64,000 nucleotides of DNA from Candidatus Litorirhabdus singularis (lineage in GTDB: Bacteria > Pseudomonadota > Gammaproteobacteria > Pseudomonadales > Halieaceae), in contig NZ_SHNN01000002.1 in NCBI RefSeq assembly GCF_026262625.1, forward strand, positions 434,001 through 498,000. Direction: 5' to 3'. This document shows, piece by piece, positions 1-7,980 of this stretch. The position numbers and the translations under genes were made by a program. Under the pieces are notes generated by a model. The model saw only the letters and a program-made list of their open reading frames with translations, had not been told where the DNA came from and did no database searches. Positions within the stretch are counted from its first letter, which is position 1. Each line of letters opens with the position of its first letter.

Positions 1-1
1 G

Positions 2-517
2 CATACCTACAGCAATTTGTATGGCTTGCCGACTACTGGTCTACGGTTTTTTACCGTCTACGGTCCGTGGGGACGCCCGGACATGGCGCTGTTTCTGTTC
101 ACCAAAGCGATACTCGCGGGTGAAAAGATACAGGTCTTCAATTATGGCAATCATCGCCGTGACTTCACCTATGTCGACGACATCGTTGAAGGCATCGTCA
201 GAATTCTTGATAAACCAGCGGTAGCTAACCCAGAGTGGAGCGGTAAGGCGCCCGATCCGGGCTCAAGTTTTGCCCCCTGGCGCGTCTATAACATCGGCAA
301 TAATAATCCGGTGGAATTGATGGATTACATTCAGGCGGTTGAAGACAGCCTGGGTATGAAGGCCACCAAGGAACTGCTGCCGCTGCAACCCGGCGATGTG
401 CCAGATACCTACGCAGACGTTGAAGACCTTGTGCGCGAGTTCGACTACAAGCCCGCGACGACAGTGCAGGAGGGCATCTCACGCTTTATTGACTGGTATC
501 GTGTCTATTATGGCTAG
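2..517 (+). CDS. UDP-glucuronate 4-epimerase-like protein, C-terminal part (5' end outside window)
   Basis: Partial gene: the reading frame is open from base 2 and ends with TAG at 515-517, giving about 171 residues. The fragment begins just before the [19 protein letters not shown] stretch and continues through RPDMALF and [14 protein letters not shown], both hallmarks of extended short-chain dehydrogenase/epimerases of the CapI/UDP-glucuronate 4-epimerase group. The NAD-binding Rossmann half and the catalytic YxxxK are upstream of the window. The family interconverts UDP-glucuronate and UDP-galacturonate in the cytoplasm for capsule or EPS synthesis. It overlaps the next gene by 8 bp, which suggests cotranscription. 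A related nucleotide-sugar 4-epimerase cannot be excluded without the missing N-terminus. Confidence 0.88.
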   Translation, partial: HTYSNLYGLPTTGLRFFTVYGPWGRPDMALFLFTKAILAGEKIQVFNYGNHRRDFTYVDDIVEGIVRILDKPAVANPEWSGKAPDPGSSFAPWRVYNIGNNNPVELMDYIQAVEDSLGMKATKELLPLQPGDVPDTYADVEDLVREFDYKPATTVQEGISRFIDWYRVYYG

Positions 518-1289
518 CCTCGCCCGGCACCTGCTGGTCACGTTGTTATTTCTACCTCTGGCTTTCAGTAGCGCTAGCAGTGCCAACAGCCTTGCCGATC
601 TTATTGAAACCATACGACCCGGCATCGTAGGCGTCGGTAGCGCTCGCCCGGTCAAGCAACCGGGCGCGAAGGGCCCCCCCGTAAAATTCTCGGGCACCGG
701 ATTTGTGGTGGGAGAGGGGGACCTGGTGATCACCAATTACCACGTGCTGCCGCAGAAAATGGACACCGACAATAATGAGACGCTGGCCGTGTTTGTGGGA
801 CGCGGCAAGAACAGCCGGGTCGTGCCAGCCGTAGTATTGCGCACCGACCCCCAACATGACCTCGCATTGTTAAAGATCGATACCCGTTTGCCGGCCCTGC
901 AATTAGGCCAGGACCGCAACATCCGTGAGGGTGACTCAATCGCCTTTACTGGCTTCCCCATTGGCGTAGTGCTGGGGCTGCACCCGGTAACGCACAGGGG
1001 CATCATCTCGGCGATTACACCTACGGTAATACCTGCCCATAACTCCAGACAACTGACGCCAGAGCAGGTAAAGCGTATACGTAATCCGTTTGACGTCTAC
1101 CAGTTAGATGCGATTGCCTACCCGGGTAATAGCGGCAGTCCCGTATACGAAACCGAGAACGGTACTGTTATCGGTGTCATCAACAGCGTTTTCGTCAAGG
1201 AAACCAAAGAAACCATCATGCAAGACCCTTCCGGTATCAGTTATGCGATACCCGTTAAGTATGTGGTTAAATTGTTGAATGCTGACTAG
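510..1289 (+). CDS. Secreted trypsin-like (S1C-type) serine protease
   Basis: 259 residues from ATG 510; a longer in-frame extension from 396 lies inside the epimerase gene and does not look like protein. Residues 1-26 form a signal peptide with a hydrophobic core ([12 protein letters not shown]) and small residues before the cleavage site. The trypsin triad is visible: His78 in NYHVL, Asp117 in HDLALLK and Ser208 in GNSGSP. Unlike DegP/DegQ there is no PDZ domain after the protease domain. It probably acts in the periplasm or outside the cell. It sits between the epimerase (8-bp overlap) and the phosphatase (11-bp overlap), so it belongs to the polysaccharide transcription unit. Its substrate is unknown; a role in maturing or clearing PEP-CTERM or envelope proteins would be inference. 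Confidence 0.85.
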   Translation: MASLARHLLVTLLFLPLAFSSASSANSLADLIETIRPGIVGVGSARPVKQPGAKGPPVKFSGTGFVVGEGDLVITNYHVLPQKMDTDNNETLAVFVGRGKNSRVVPAVVLRTDPQHDLALLKIDTRLPALQLGQDRNIREGDSIAFTGFPIGVVLGLHPVTHRGIISAITPTVIPAHNSRQLTPEQVKRIRNPFDVYQLDAIAYPGNSGSPVYETENGTVIGVINSVFVKETKETIMQDPSGISYAIPVKYVVKLLNAD

Positions 1290-1827
1290 GCTGAAACAAC
1301 TGTTGGGCCTGCGGTCGCCGCAAGTGTCAGTGCTAATGGTATGTACCGCCAATATCTGTCGCTCGCCCATGGCGCAGGGCTTGTTAGCCGCCAAAGCCGC
1401 AGAGCTGGGCTGGAGCAAGCTCGTCAGGGTAGACTCAGCCGGTTTGCACGTGGCGGTTGGCGGCCAACGGCCAGATGTCCGGGCGCAGGGGGTCTGTAAC
1501 AAGGCAGATGTCGATATCGCAAGGCAGCGTTCCCGAAAGGTCACCCCTGAAGATTTCCTAAGCTACGACTATATTCTAGCGATGGACAACAGCCACCTGG
1601 AGCAGCTGATAAAGCAGTGTCCTGAGGAACAGGCGCACAAAATATTAGCGATAATGAGCTTTCATCCAGATACAGCGCTAGAAGAGATTCCAGACCCCTA
1701 TTTTGGCAACCAGGCCGGCTTTGAGCACGTTTTTGGCCTGCTGGACGACTCCATGCCAGCGCTGTTAACAGCGATTCAATCGCAACTGACGCTAGACCCC
1801 GCAAAGCCAATCTCTGAAAGCCCCTAG
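1279..1827 (+). CDS. Low-molecular-weight protein-tyrosine phosphatase
   Basis: 182 residues. The LMW-PTP P-loop CX5R is present as C22-TANIC-R28-S, and the general-acid loop is seen as D139-P140-Y. Length and layout match Wzb/Etp-type phosphatases, apart from about 15 extra residues at each end. Such enzymes remove phosphate from the C-terminal tyrosine cluster of the bacterial tyrosine kinase that governs polysaccharide assembly. The likely partner here is the XrtA-type tyrosine autokinase at 26132-27250, which has a Tyr-Gly tail. The start overlaps the protease gene by 11 bp. Arsenate-reductase activity is possible for the fold, but the EPS context favours phosphatase. A second, fused LMW-PTP domain lies at 62026-63777. 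Confidence 0.9.
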   Translation: MLTRLKQLLGLRSPQVSVLMVCTANICRSPMAQGLLAAKAAELGWSKLVRVDSAGLHVAVGGQRPDVRAQGVCNKADVDIARQRSRKVTPEDFLSYDYILAMDNSHLEQLIKQCPEEQAHKILAIMSFHPDTALEEIPDPYFGNQAGFEHVFGLLDDSMPALLTAIQSQLTLDPAKPISESP

Positions 1828-1949
1828 TAAAACCCCCGGTAAAACTGAACACGTATCACGGTATCAGGCACCCAAGAGCCTGCACGCTATCATTTACAGA
1901 TTTGCTGGCGTTAGACTGAATGTAAGAAGAATCGCAAAAAGATAGTGAT

Positions 1950-2804
1950 ATGGCTTTTACACCATTACAAAAACAACGGGTACTCAGCCGGCAAACTGCC
2001 CCGGACCTAAATATCCGGGGCAGGGCAGGTGAAACTGTGCAGCAGCAACCCCCGAAAAACAGCACTGAGTCGCTCGCAGAGAACTTTCAACAGTACTTCG
2101 CAGCGGAGCTGTCTCATACTAACGAACAGCTGTTAGCGGTCTACAAGGTTCGCTATAGGGTCTATTGCGAAGAATTTGCCTATGAGCCTGCGCAGTCGTT
2201 CACCGACCGCGAGGAGAAGGACGAGTTTGACGGCCACTCGCTGCATTGCTTAATGACCCATCGCTCCAGCGAGCAACCGGCTGGCTGTGTGCGCGTAGTG
2301 GCCCCTGGCAATGATCAAATCACGCCCATGGAAAAGTATTGTATGGACAGCATCGATCCTGCTTTCCACCAGTATTTGTATGATGATCGCGAGCGTATGT
2401 GCGAATTCTCCAGATTGGCCGTTGATGCTGCCTTCAGACGCAGACCGGGTGAATCTGTAACACGTTTCGGACAGGAGGACGCGCTGGATGTATCGCGCAA
2501 AGAGCAGCGTACTTTCTCGCTAATTGCTGTTGCGGCGTTTCTGGGCGCGTTTGCGATCTCAGACATCACCGGCCGAACCAATGTATTTGCCATGATGGAG
2601 CCGTTTTTGCCGCGCTTGCTGCGGCGTTCAGGTATTACCGTTCATCGAGCCGGATCTGATATTGATTACCACGGCACACGAGCGGCGTATTTTGCAACGA
2701 CAGAAGAGGTGCTGGCGGGCATGAACCCTGAGCTGAAAGCGCTCTATGATGCAATACACCGTCGCTTTGCTGCTACCTATGGAAAGCTTCCCGATTTACA
2801 TTGA
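1950..2804 (+). CDS. PEP-CTERM/exosortase-associated N-acyltransferase (N-acyl amino acid synthase-like)
   Basis: 284 residues. After a poorly conserved first 45 residues, the segment AVYKVRYRVYCEEFAYEP is characteristic of the GNAT-fold acyltransferases that accompany exosortase systems (TIGR03694 type). The CEFSRLAV stretch follows at about residue 150. Relatives act as long-chain N-acyl amino acid synthases, or resemble acyl-homoserine-lactone synthases in fold, using acyl-ACP or acyl-CoA as donor. No signal peptide is seen, so it is cytoplasmic. The gene is followed after 68 bp by an E1-like adenylylating protein, and a PEP-CTERM gene lies downstream. The acceptor molecule in this organism cannot be read from sequence. 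Confidence 0.85.
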   Translation: MAFTPLQKQRVLSRQTAPDLNIRGRAGETVQQQPPKNSTESLAENFQQYFAAELSHTNEQLLAVYKVRYRVYCEEFAYEPAQSFTDREEKDEFDGHSLHCLMTHRSSEQPAGCVRVVAPGNDQITPMEKYCMDSIDPAFHQYLYDDRERMCEFSRLAVDAAFRRRPGESVTRFGQEDALDVSRKEQRTFSLIAVAAFLGAFAISDITGRTNVFAMMEPFLPRLLRRSGITVHRAGSDIDYHGTRAAYFATTEEVLAGMNPELKALYDAIHRRFAATYGKLPDLH

Positions 2805-2872
2805 ACAGCGTCATTAGCACCCAGAGAATCAACTAACAGGCGTCTTACGCCGGGATTGATACAGGAAAGACT

Positions 2873-3745
2873 GTGACTGCTTCATTTAACTACGAACAAG
2901 CGTTCTCCAGGAATATTGGTTGGGTAACCGATGCCGAGCAGTCAGTTCTGCGCAGCAAACGTATTGCTATTGCAGGACTGGGCGGCGTGGGTGGTAGCCA
3001 CCTGCTAACCCTCACACGTCTCGGTATTGGCGGCTTCAGCATCTCAGATATGGATGTGTTTGAAGTGCCCAACTTCAACCGTCAGGCCGGCGCGACGCTG
3101 TCTAACGTCGGTCGTGCCAAATGCGAAGTCATGGCTGAAATGGCTACAGACATTAATCCAGAGCTGGAACTGCGCACTTTTGATGAGGGTATCAATGCAG
3201 GCAATGTCGACGCCTTTCTTGAAGGGGTGGATCTGTATGTGGATGGCCTCGATTTCTTTGCCCTTGAGGCGCGCAAGACTGTCTTCAATGCCTGCTCAGC
3301 CAAAGGTATACCGGTGGTCACCGCCGCACCGCTGGGTATGGGCACTGCCATACTGAACTTCCTGCCCGGGGGAATGACCATAGAGGAATATTTCCGGTTC
3401 GAGGGCCATAGCGAAAAGGAACAGGCGCTGCGCTTTATGCTGGGCCTCTCACCCGCCTTGTTACAGATGGGATACCTGGTAGACCAGACCAAAGCAGATT
3501 TTGAGGCCAAGAAGGGCCCCTCGACGCCTATGGCCTGCGAAATGTGTGCCGGTGTTGCGGCTACTCAGGCGCTAAAGATCCTGCTTAAACGAGGAAAGGT
3601 TATTTCGGCACCCCGTGGGTTGCATTTTGATGCTTACCGCAACAAGTATAAAATTACCTGGCGGCCCTGGGGTAACCGCAACCCGCTGCAGCAGCTGGGT
3701 TTGATGGTGGCGCGTCGAGTTGTTGCGGGCCAAAACCCTCTGTAG
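2873..3745 (+). CDS. ThiF/MoeB/HesA-family E1-like adenylyltransferase
   Basis: 290 residues from GTG 2873, preceded by an AGGAAAGA ribosome-binding site. The nucleotide-binding Rossmann motif GLGGVGG is at 35-41, followed by SDMDVFEVPNFNRQ, the D...N.NRQ pattern of ThiF/MoeB/UBA1 adenylation domains. Instead of the two CxxC zinc motifs of MoeB, only one is obvious (C222-EM-C225). Members adenylate the C-terminus of a ubiquitin-like protein or other carboxylates. No ThiS/MoaD-like partner is encoded nearby. The gene sits directly after the N-acyltransferase, which suggests a joint role, for example activating a carboxylate for acylation; that is inference. A housekeeping role in thiamine or molybdopterin synthesis is unlikely here because no other such genes are present. 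Confidence 0.82.
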   Translation: MTASFNYEQAFSRNIGWVTDAEQSVLRSKRIAIAGLGGVGGSHLLTLTRLGIGGFSISDMDVFEVPNFNRQAGATLSNVGRAKCEVMAEMATDINPELELRTFDEGINAGNVDAFLEGVDLYVDGLDFFALEARKTVFNACSAKGIPVVTAAPLGMGTAILNFLPGGMTIEEYFRFEGHSEKEQALRFMLGLSPALLQMGYLVDQTKADFEAKKGPSTPMACEMCAGVAATQALKILLKRGKVISAPRGLHFDAYRNKYKITWRPWGNRNPLQQLGLMVARRVVAGQNPL

Positions 3746-3945
3746 AACGTCTCCTGCTAACCAGTGTTCATCAGGCACTATGAGGCCAGGAACGGCGCGA
3801 ACGAGCGTGATACGCTAGTGATTGTGGTCGCGGTGCAGAAAAACGCTAAATCTAGTGTCAGAAAATTTTACATCTCCACCATTAAGTGACGTTAGAACTC
3901 TCCAAGAATATTTTAAGTTATTGAAAAATATAGATATTAAAAATT

Positions 3946-3961
3946 TGGCACGCCAGATGCA
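3946..3961 (+). promoter_or_regulatory. Sigma-54 (-24/-12) promoter of the PEP-CTERM gene
   Basis: TGGCACGCCAGATGCA matches the -24/-12 consensus TGGCACR-N4-TTGCW at every position but one. The invariant GG (3947-3948) and GC (3959-3960) are 12 bases apart, as required for RpoN. Transcription would start near 3972, leaving an untranslated leader of about 70 bases before ATG 4044. The locus encodes PrsR, a sigma-54-dependent activator with the GAFTGA loop, which fits as the regulator. The AT-rich stretch at 3850-3945 upstream could hold the activator site; I could not define one. Confidence 0.82.
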
Positions 3962-4043
3962 TAGTATTACGTGTAACGAGATTAGCGAGCTTTAAAGTTG
4001 CTACCTTGGCTTTGAAAGAAACTTAAACGAAAGGATGATTGCC

Positions 4044-4991
4044 ATGAATTACACAACCATAGGGCTACACGCAGTCAGGGGCGCTATCGCAGCATCAGTG
4101 CTCGCCGCCAGCGTTGGGGCCAACGCTGCTCCAGTTCTGGGATGGAACAGTCAATTTTATTTTGATTTGGGAACAAACAAGTTTGACGAAGCGCGGGGTA
4201 ACGGCACAAATTACGACGCTGACTTCCGCACCGGCCCCATGACGTCATTAGGCTTCGGCTCGCTACTTGCTACATCTGTATACAAAACGGCTGAAATTGC
4301 ACCGGGCGTCTTTGCACCCACTGGTACCTTCTACGACACTAACAATGCCGGGACCATGGCCCAGATTGTTGATGGCGCCAATGCCGGGTTGGCAGCACCG
4401 GGTCCAAATGAAATCAACTTTAATGACTTTGGCGGACTTCTTCCCGACCTATTTAACAACATGCAGAACGGCGACACAGAAGGTTTTGGTCAGAGTTGGT
4501 CCCTTATCGTTGACTATACCTTCGAAGGCAATTTTCTGTCTGGCGAACCGCAGTACACGTCGGGTACTGCAGACATTATTCTACTTGATCTTGTCGCTGA
4601 CCCAACAGGTGGAGCCAGAGAGACCGTTGTTGAAATGACCGTCACAGGTTCAGCAGTGCAAAATGCGCTTCTCGAGGTCTTTTTCGAGATTACGGACGCA
4701 AAAGCCGGGTTTCTGTGGATAGAGAACGGCAATGGCCAGTTCTTAGATGCATCGACAATAGAGAACGGTGAAGCTCGTCTGAACACGGATGTTAATGAGC
4801 CGATACCCGTTGGTTTGACGGACTTGACCGATAACAGTGGTGAGATCTACGCTGTTGGTCAGTCAGTAGGAGTACGTCAGACCGATCTGGCTGGCGCGGT
4901 TAGAAACCGTGTTCCAGAGCCGGGTAGTCTGTTCCTGGTCAGCCTCGGGTTGCTTGGTCTGACAGCACGGAAGAAGCTTCTTCGCAAGTAA
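4044..4991 (+). CDS. PEP-CTERM sorting-domain secreted protein
   Basis: 315 residues from ATG 4044, chosen over ATG 4035 because AAAGG at 4030-4034 sits 9 bases upstream. Residues 1-29 form a signal peptide ending ANA-AP. The C-terminus (290-315) is a canonical PEP-CTERM tail: VPEPGS, then a hydrophobic helix (LFLVSLGLLGLTA) and a basic end (RKKLLRK). The tail is expected to be recognised in the inner membrane by the exosortase at 30646-32166 and removed. The body is acidic, Asn/Gly/Thr-rich and almost free of cysteine, typical of exported matrix proteins; I see no enzymatic motif. It stands alone, between a sigma-54 promoter and a strong terminator. Function in EPS matrix or floc formation is inferred from the family. 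Confidence 0.93.
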   Translation: MNYTTIGLHAVRGAIAASVLAASVGANAAPVLGWNSQFYFDLGTNKFDEARGNGTNYDADFRTGPMTSLGFGSLLATSVYKTAEIAPGVFAPTGTFYDTNNAGTMAQIVDGANAGLAAPGPNEINFNDFGGLLPDLFNNMQNGDTEGFGQSWSLIVDYTFEGNFLSGEPQYTSGTADIILLDLVADPTGGARETVVEMTVTGSAVQNALLEVFFEITDAKAGFLWIENGNGQFLDASTIENGEARLNTDVNEPIPVGLTDLTDNSGEIYAVGQSVGVRQTDLAGAVRNRVPEPGSLFLVSLGLLGLTARKKLLRK

Positions 4992-5010
4992 TACTGAAGT
5001 AAGCATGAAC

Positions 5011-5037
5011 AAGGGGAGCATTAGCTCCCCTTTTTTT
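5011..5037 (+). terminator. Rho-independent terminator after the PEP-CTERM gene
   Basis: A perfect 9-bp stem (5011-5019 AAGGGGAGC paired with 5024-5032) with an ATTA loop is followed by a run of seven T. It begins 20 bases after the stop codon at 4991 and should isolate the PEP-CTERM gene from the prsT gene downstream. Confidence 0.92.
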
Positions 5038-5104
5038 GTATAGATAAGGCGAGCTTTAGCGCTTTTTTATGCGTGAACTCACATAATTCAAATAAAACCA
5101 TCCA

Positions 5105-5120
5105 AGGCACTTGTACAGCC
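5105..5120 (+). promoter_or_regulatory. Possible sigma-54-like promoter upstream of first prsT
   Basis: AGGCACTTGTACAGCC keeps the GGCAC core and the 12-base spacing between GG (5106-5107) and GC (5118-5119), but has CAGC where TTGC is preferred. A start near 5131 would give a leader of about 43 bases before GTG 5174. Weaker than the site at 3946; it would place this prsT under the same PrsK/PrsR control. Confidence 0.35.
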
Positions 5121-5173
5121 GCCTGTGCTGGCTCACCATTAGAGGGTTATTAAGCTATAGAGAAGACTATCCT

Positions 5174-7942
5174 GTGAGCATTTCACCATTGTTTCGGCTC
5201 TTGGCCGCAGCGAGTTGCATACTGCTTTTATCTGCCTGCGGTGGTGCTACATCCGAAGCCGAGTATCTGGCAAGAGCACAGTCCAGCACTGAGCAGGGCG
5301 AATATAACGCGGCAATTATTGACCTAAAGAATATACTGAAGGAAAACCCGACGCATGCCGAGGCACGCTACCTGTTGGGTGAAAGCTATATTGCTGTAGG
5401 TGACTCTTTGGCCGCTGAGAAGGAACTGCTTCAAGCACAAACCCTCGGAATAAGTGCCGACAAGGTAACGCCTGCTCTATCCACTGCTCAGCTCCAATCC
5501 CGTCAACTTGAGAAACTTGAAGCTCTCGATGTTGGGTTGGTGAATGATGATAAGCGGCGCGCGCATGTTTTGGCGAATAAAGCGCTTGGGGTATTGAATG
5601 TCGGTGACGTCGGCAAAGCCTCGTTGTATTCGGCAGCCGCTCTTGACCTGGCGCCGAATAACTTAATGGTCATAGTGGCTAATGCACAGGTCGCTGCTGC
5701 GGGTTTGGAAGAAGATTACGCATTAGCAGAGCTGGATAGAGCATTTGCCATCGACCCTGATTACGCTCCTGCTTGGAGTTTGTTAGGTGATCTGTACCAC
5801 AGCCAGAAAGAATTGGTCAAAGCCGAAGAGGCATACTCAAAAGCTATTGATAGCTCAATAGTACATGCAGACCAGCTATTCCGTCGAGCGCAGGTGAGGG
5901 TAGCACTGGCACGCTATGAAGCGGCGCAAGAAGACCTTGATAAGCTAAAGTCGGGTTTTTCTAAAGCGAGCAACTTTAACTACTTGCAGGGTCTTGTTTT
6001 CTTGGAGACTGGGTCGTTGGTGGCGGCCAGAGGCGCGTTTGAGGCGGCAGTTGTAGCCAATACTAAAAACCCTCTTGCGCTCTATCAGCTTGCCGCGGCT
6101 CAGTTCTCGTTGGATGAATTGCAGCAGGCTCAGTCACATGCCAGCCAATTTTTGAGTGTGGCGCCCGAATCCCGGCGCGGGCAGCTACTGATGGCGCAAA
6201 TTTACCTTAAACAGCAGAATTTAATTGAGGCAAGAAAATTACTGGCGCCATTAATAGACGACACCTTTTATAGCCTGACTGCAAAACAACTGCTGGCCGG
6301 CGTAGAGTTGCGCGCGGGCAATGCCCGCAAGGCTGCCAGTTTACTCGCTGAACTGGTAAGCGCCATTCCCGACTCGGCTACCTTGCGCGTGCAATCAGGT
6401 ATAGCGCTTATTCAAGCTGATAATGCAGACGCCGCGATCAAAGAGCTGAAAACAGCGCTACAAATTGACTCATCACTTGAGTCCGCCTACACCGCCTTAA
6501 CCAGGGCTCTGATGGGCCTGCAGCGTCGAGATGAGGCAAAGGCCGCAGTTGCAGACTATCTGGAGAATTTTCCATCAAGTGCAGCGGCGCAGTACCTGGC
6601 TGGCGAGATCTACGAAAACAGTGGTAATGAAACGCAGGCTATCAAGTACTTTGAGGCGGCTATTAAGCTAGAACCCTCACAGCCGCAGGCTAACCATGCG
6701 CTGGCAAAGTACGCGACTGCCAATAAGGATTACACAACCGCCAGGGCCCGACTGAAAGCTGTTCTTGAGGCGGATAAGAACCATCTGAAGACACTGATGA
6801 ATCTGGCGGCTCTTGAGGCATTGGTCGGCGATAGGGAGGCATTTAAGGAACTTCTGCAGCAAGCCTCTGCGGCTCATCCTCACCAGGCGCAGCCGCAGAT
6901 TGTGCTCGGCCGCTACTATATAGCGACCGGTCAACCATCAGAGGTGCCATATTTGATGGCGCAACTGGACCGGACGTCCAAGAGCTCAGCTCCGGTCTTA
7001 GAAGTTCTTGCGATGGCTAGCATAGCGCAGAACAATTTTGCCGACGCAGAATTGCTGTTAGAGCGACTCCTCGACGGTAAAGCGCCGAGCGCACAGGGCT
7101 ACTACCTGATGGCTCTGGCGCAGGCCGGACTGAATGACACAGAAAGAATGGAGGAAAACCTCAAACGGTCGATTAACTTGAACCCTAAATTGCGCGATTC
7201 CTGGCTAGCATTAGCATCGCATCAAGTTGGCAGCGGTAAGCTCGAAGCAGCAAAGGAATCGGTGCAAGAGCTCAAAGACCTGGGGGCCAATAAAGACCGC
7301 ATATTGAGATTGGAGGCTGCTATCGCTGCCGGGGGGGGGGATTACCAGTTGCAAAATGATTTGCTTGAGCAGCTTTCCAGCGAGGTAATAAATAGCAAAG
7401 ATGTGTTGAATATGGTGACAGCCAAACTTGCTAGCGGTGATGAAGCCGGCGCGATTCAGCTGCAGCGTGACTGGCTGGCCAAAAATGAGGGTGATTACAT
7501 TAACGCGTTGGCCCTTGCTAATAGGCTGGTCGCGCGAGGTGATTCGGCAGGCGCAGTAGCCGTTTATGAGTCGAGCCTGAAGCAAAACCCCAATAATTTT
7601 CTCGTGCTAAACGAAATTGCATGGACCCTGCTAGCAACTGAGCCTAAGCGCGCATTGCAGTATTCCAAGAGATCCGTTGAGCTGGCGGCTGAGGTGCCAG
7701 CTGTACTGGATACATATGCAATGGTACTAGCCGCTAACAAGCAGCTCGATTTAGCGAGGCGCACCATTGACCAGGTTCTGGCCAAAACCGATCGTCAGTC
7801 TTTCAAGTATCACAGCGCTTTGATTTACCTGCAGCAGAAACAAAAAGACGCTGCGATTCAACAGCTCACCAATCTCCTGCAGGACCCGGCTGCTTTCGAG
7901 GAACGGCAGTCGGCAGTCGAGTTACTGGCTAGCTTGCAGTAG
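5174..7942 (+). CDS. prsT: XrtA/PEP-CTERM system TPR-repeat lipoprotein PrsT (first copy)
   Basis: 922 residues from GTG 5174; an extension from 5111 would put residues ahead of the signal peptide. Residues 1-22 are a lipoprotein signal with lipobox LSAC (Cys22). The remainder is continuous tetratricopeptide-like helical repeats, e.g. AEARYLLGESYIAVGD and YAPAWSLLGDLYHSQKEL, to the C-terminus. Length and layout match the very long PrsT family that accompanies exosortase A. It is expected to be an outer-membrane-anchored scaffold on the periplasmic side. A second prsT lies at 13052-15811, and the two flank an exporter module. The gene contains a run of ten G (7331-7340, codons about 720-722) that could slip. 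It starts a probable operon with the next three genes (38-bp gap to the MMPL gene). Confidence 0.9.
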   Translation: MSISPLFRLLAAASCILLLSACGGATSEAEYLARAQSSTEQGEYNAAIIDLKNILKENPTHAEARYLLGESYIAVGDSLAAEKELLQAQTLGISADKVTPALSTAQLQSRQLEKLEALDVGLVNDDKRRAHVLANKALGVLNVGDVGKASLYSAAALDLAPNNLMVIVANAQVAAAGLEEDYALAELDRAFAIDPDYAPAWSLLGDLYHSQKELVKAEEAYSKAIDSSIVHADQLFRRAQVRVALARYEAAQEDLDKLKSGFSKASNFNYLQGLVFLETGSLVAARGAFEAAVVANTKNPLALYQLAAAQFSLDELQQAQSHASQFLSVAPESRRGQLLMAQIYLKQQNLIEARKLLAPLIDDTFYSLTAKQLLAGVELRAGNARKAASLLAELVSAIPDSATLRVQSGIALIQADNADAAIKELKTALQIDSSLESAYTALTRALMGLQRRDEAKAAVADYLENFPSSAAAQYLAGEIYENSGNETQAIKYFEAAIKLEPSQPQANHALAKYATANKDYTTARARLKAVLEADKNHLKTLMNLAALEALVGDREAFKELLQQASAAHPHQAQPQIVLGRYYIATGQPSEVPYLMAQLDRTSKSSAPVLEVLAMASIAQNNFADAELLLERLLDGKAPSAQGYYLMALAQAGLNDTERMEENLKRSINLNPKLRDSWLALASHQVGSGKLEAAKESVQELKDLGANKDRILRLEAAIAAGGGDYQLQNDLLEQLSSEVINSKDVLNMVTAKLASGDEAGAIQLQRDWLAKNEGDYINALALANRLVARGDSAGAVAVYESSLKQNPNNFLVLNEIAWTLLATEPKRALQYSKRSVELAAEVPAVLDTYAMVLAANKQLDLARRTIDQVLAKTDRQSFKYHSALIYLQQKQKDAAIQQLTNLLQDPAAFEERQSAVELLASLQ
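7331..7340 (+). repeat. Homopolymer tract G10 inside prsT
   Basis: Ten consecutive G encode part of an Ala-Ala-Gly-Gly-Gly-Asp stretch at about residue 720 of 922. It is the longest homopolymer I noticed in a coding region here; the others are G7/G8. A one-base change would shift the frame and remove about 200 C-terminal residues. Confidence 0.9.
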
Positions 7943-7980
7943 CCAAACAAGCCAGGCCCAGTTAAGCAGGACTGAATTAA

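Noticed and set aside
396-509. N-terminal extension of the protease frame starting at 396
   Set aside because: It lies inside the epimerase gene and would put 38 non-family residues in front of a clear signal peptide; ATG 510 is preferred.
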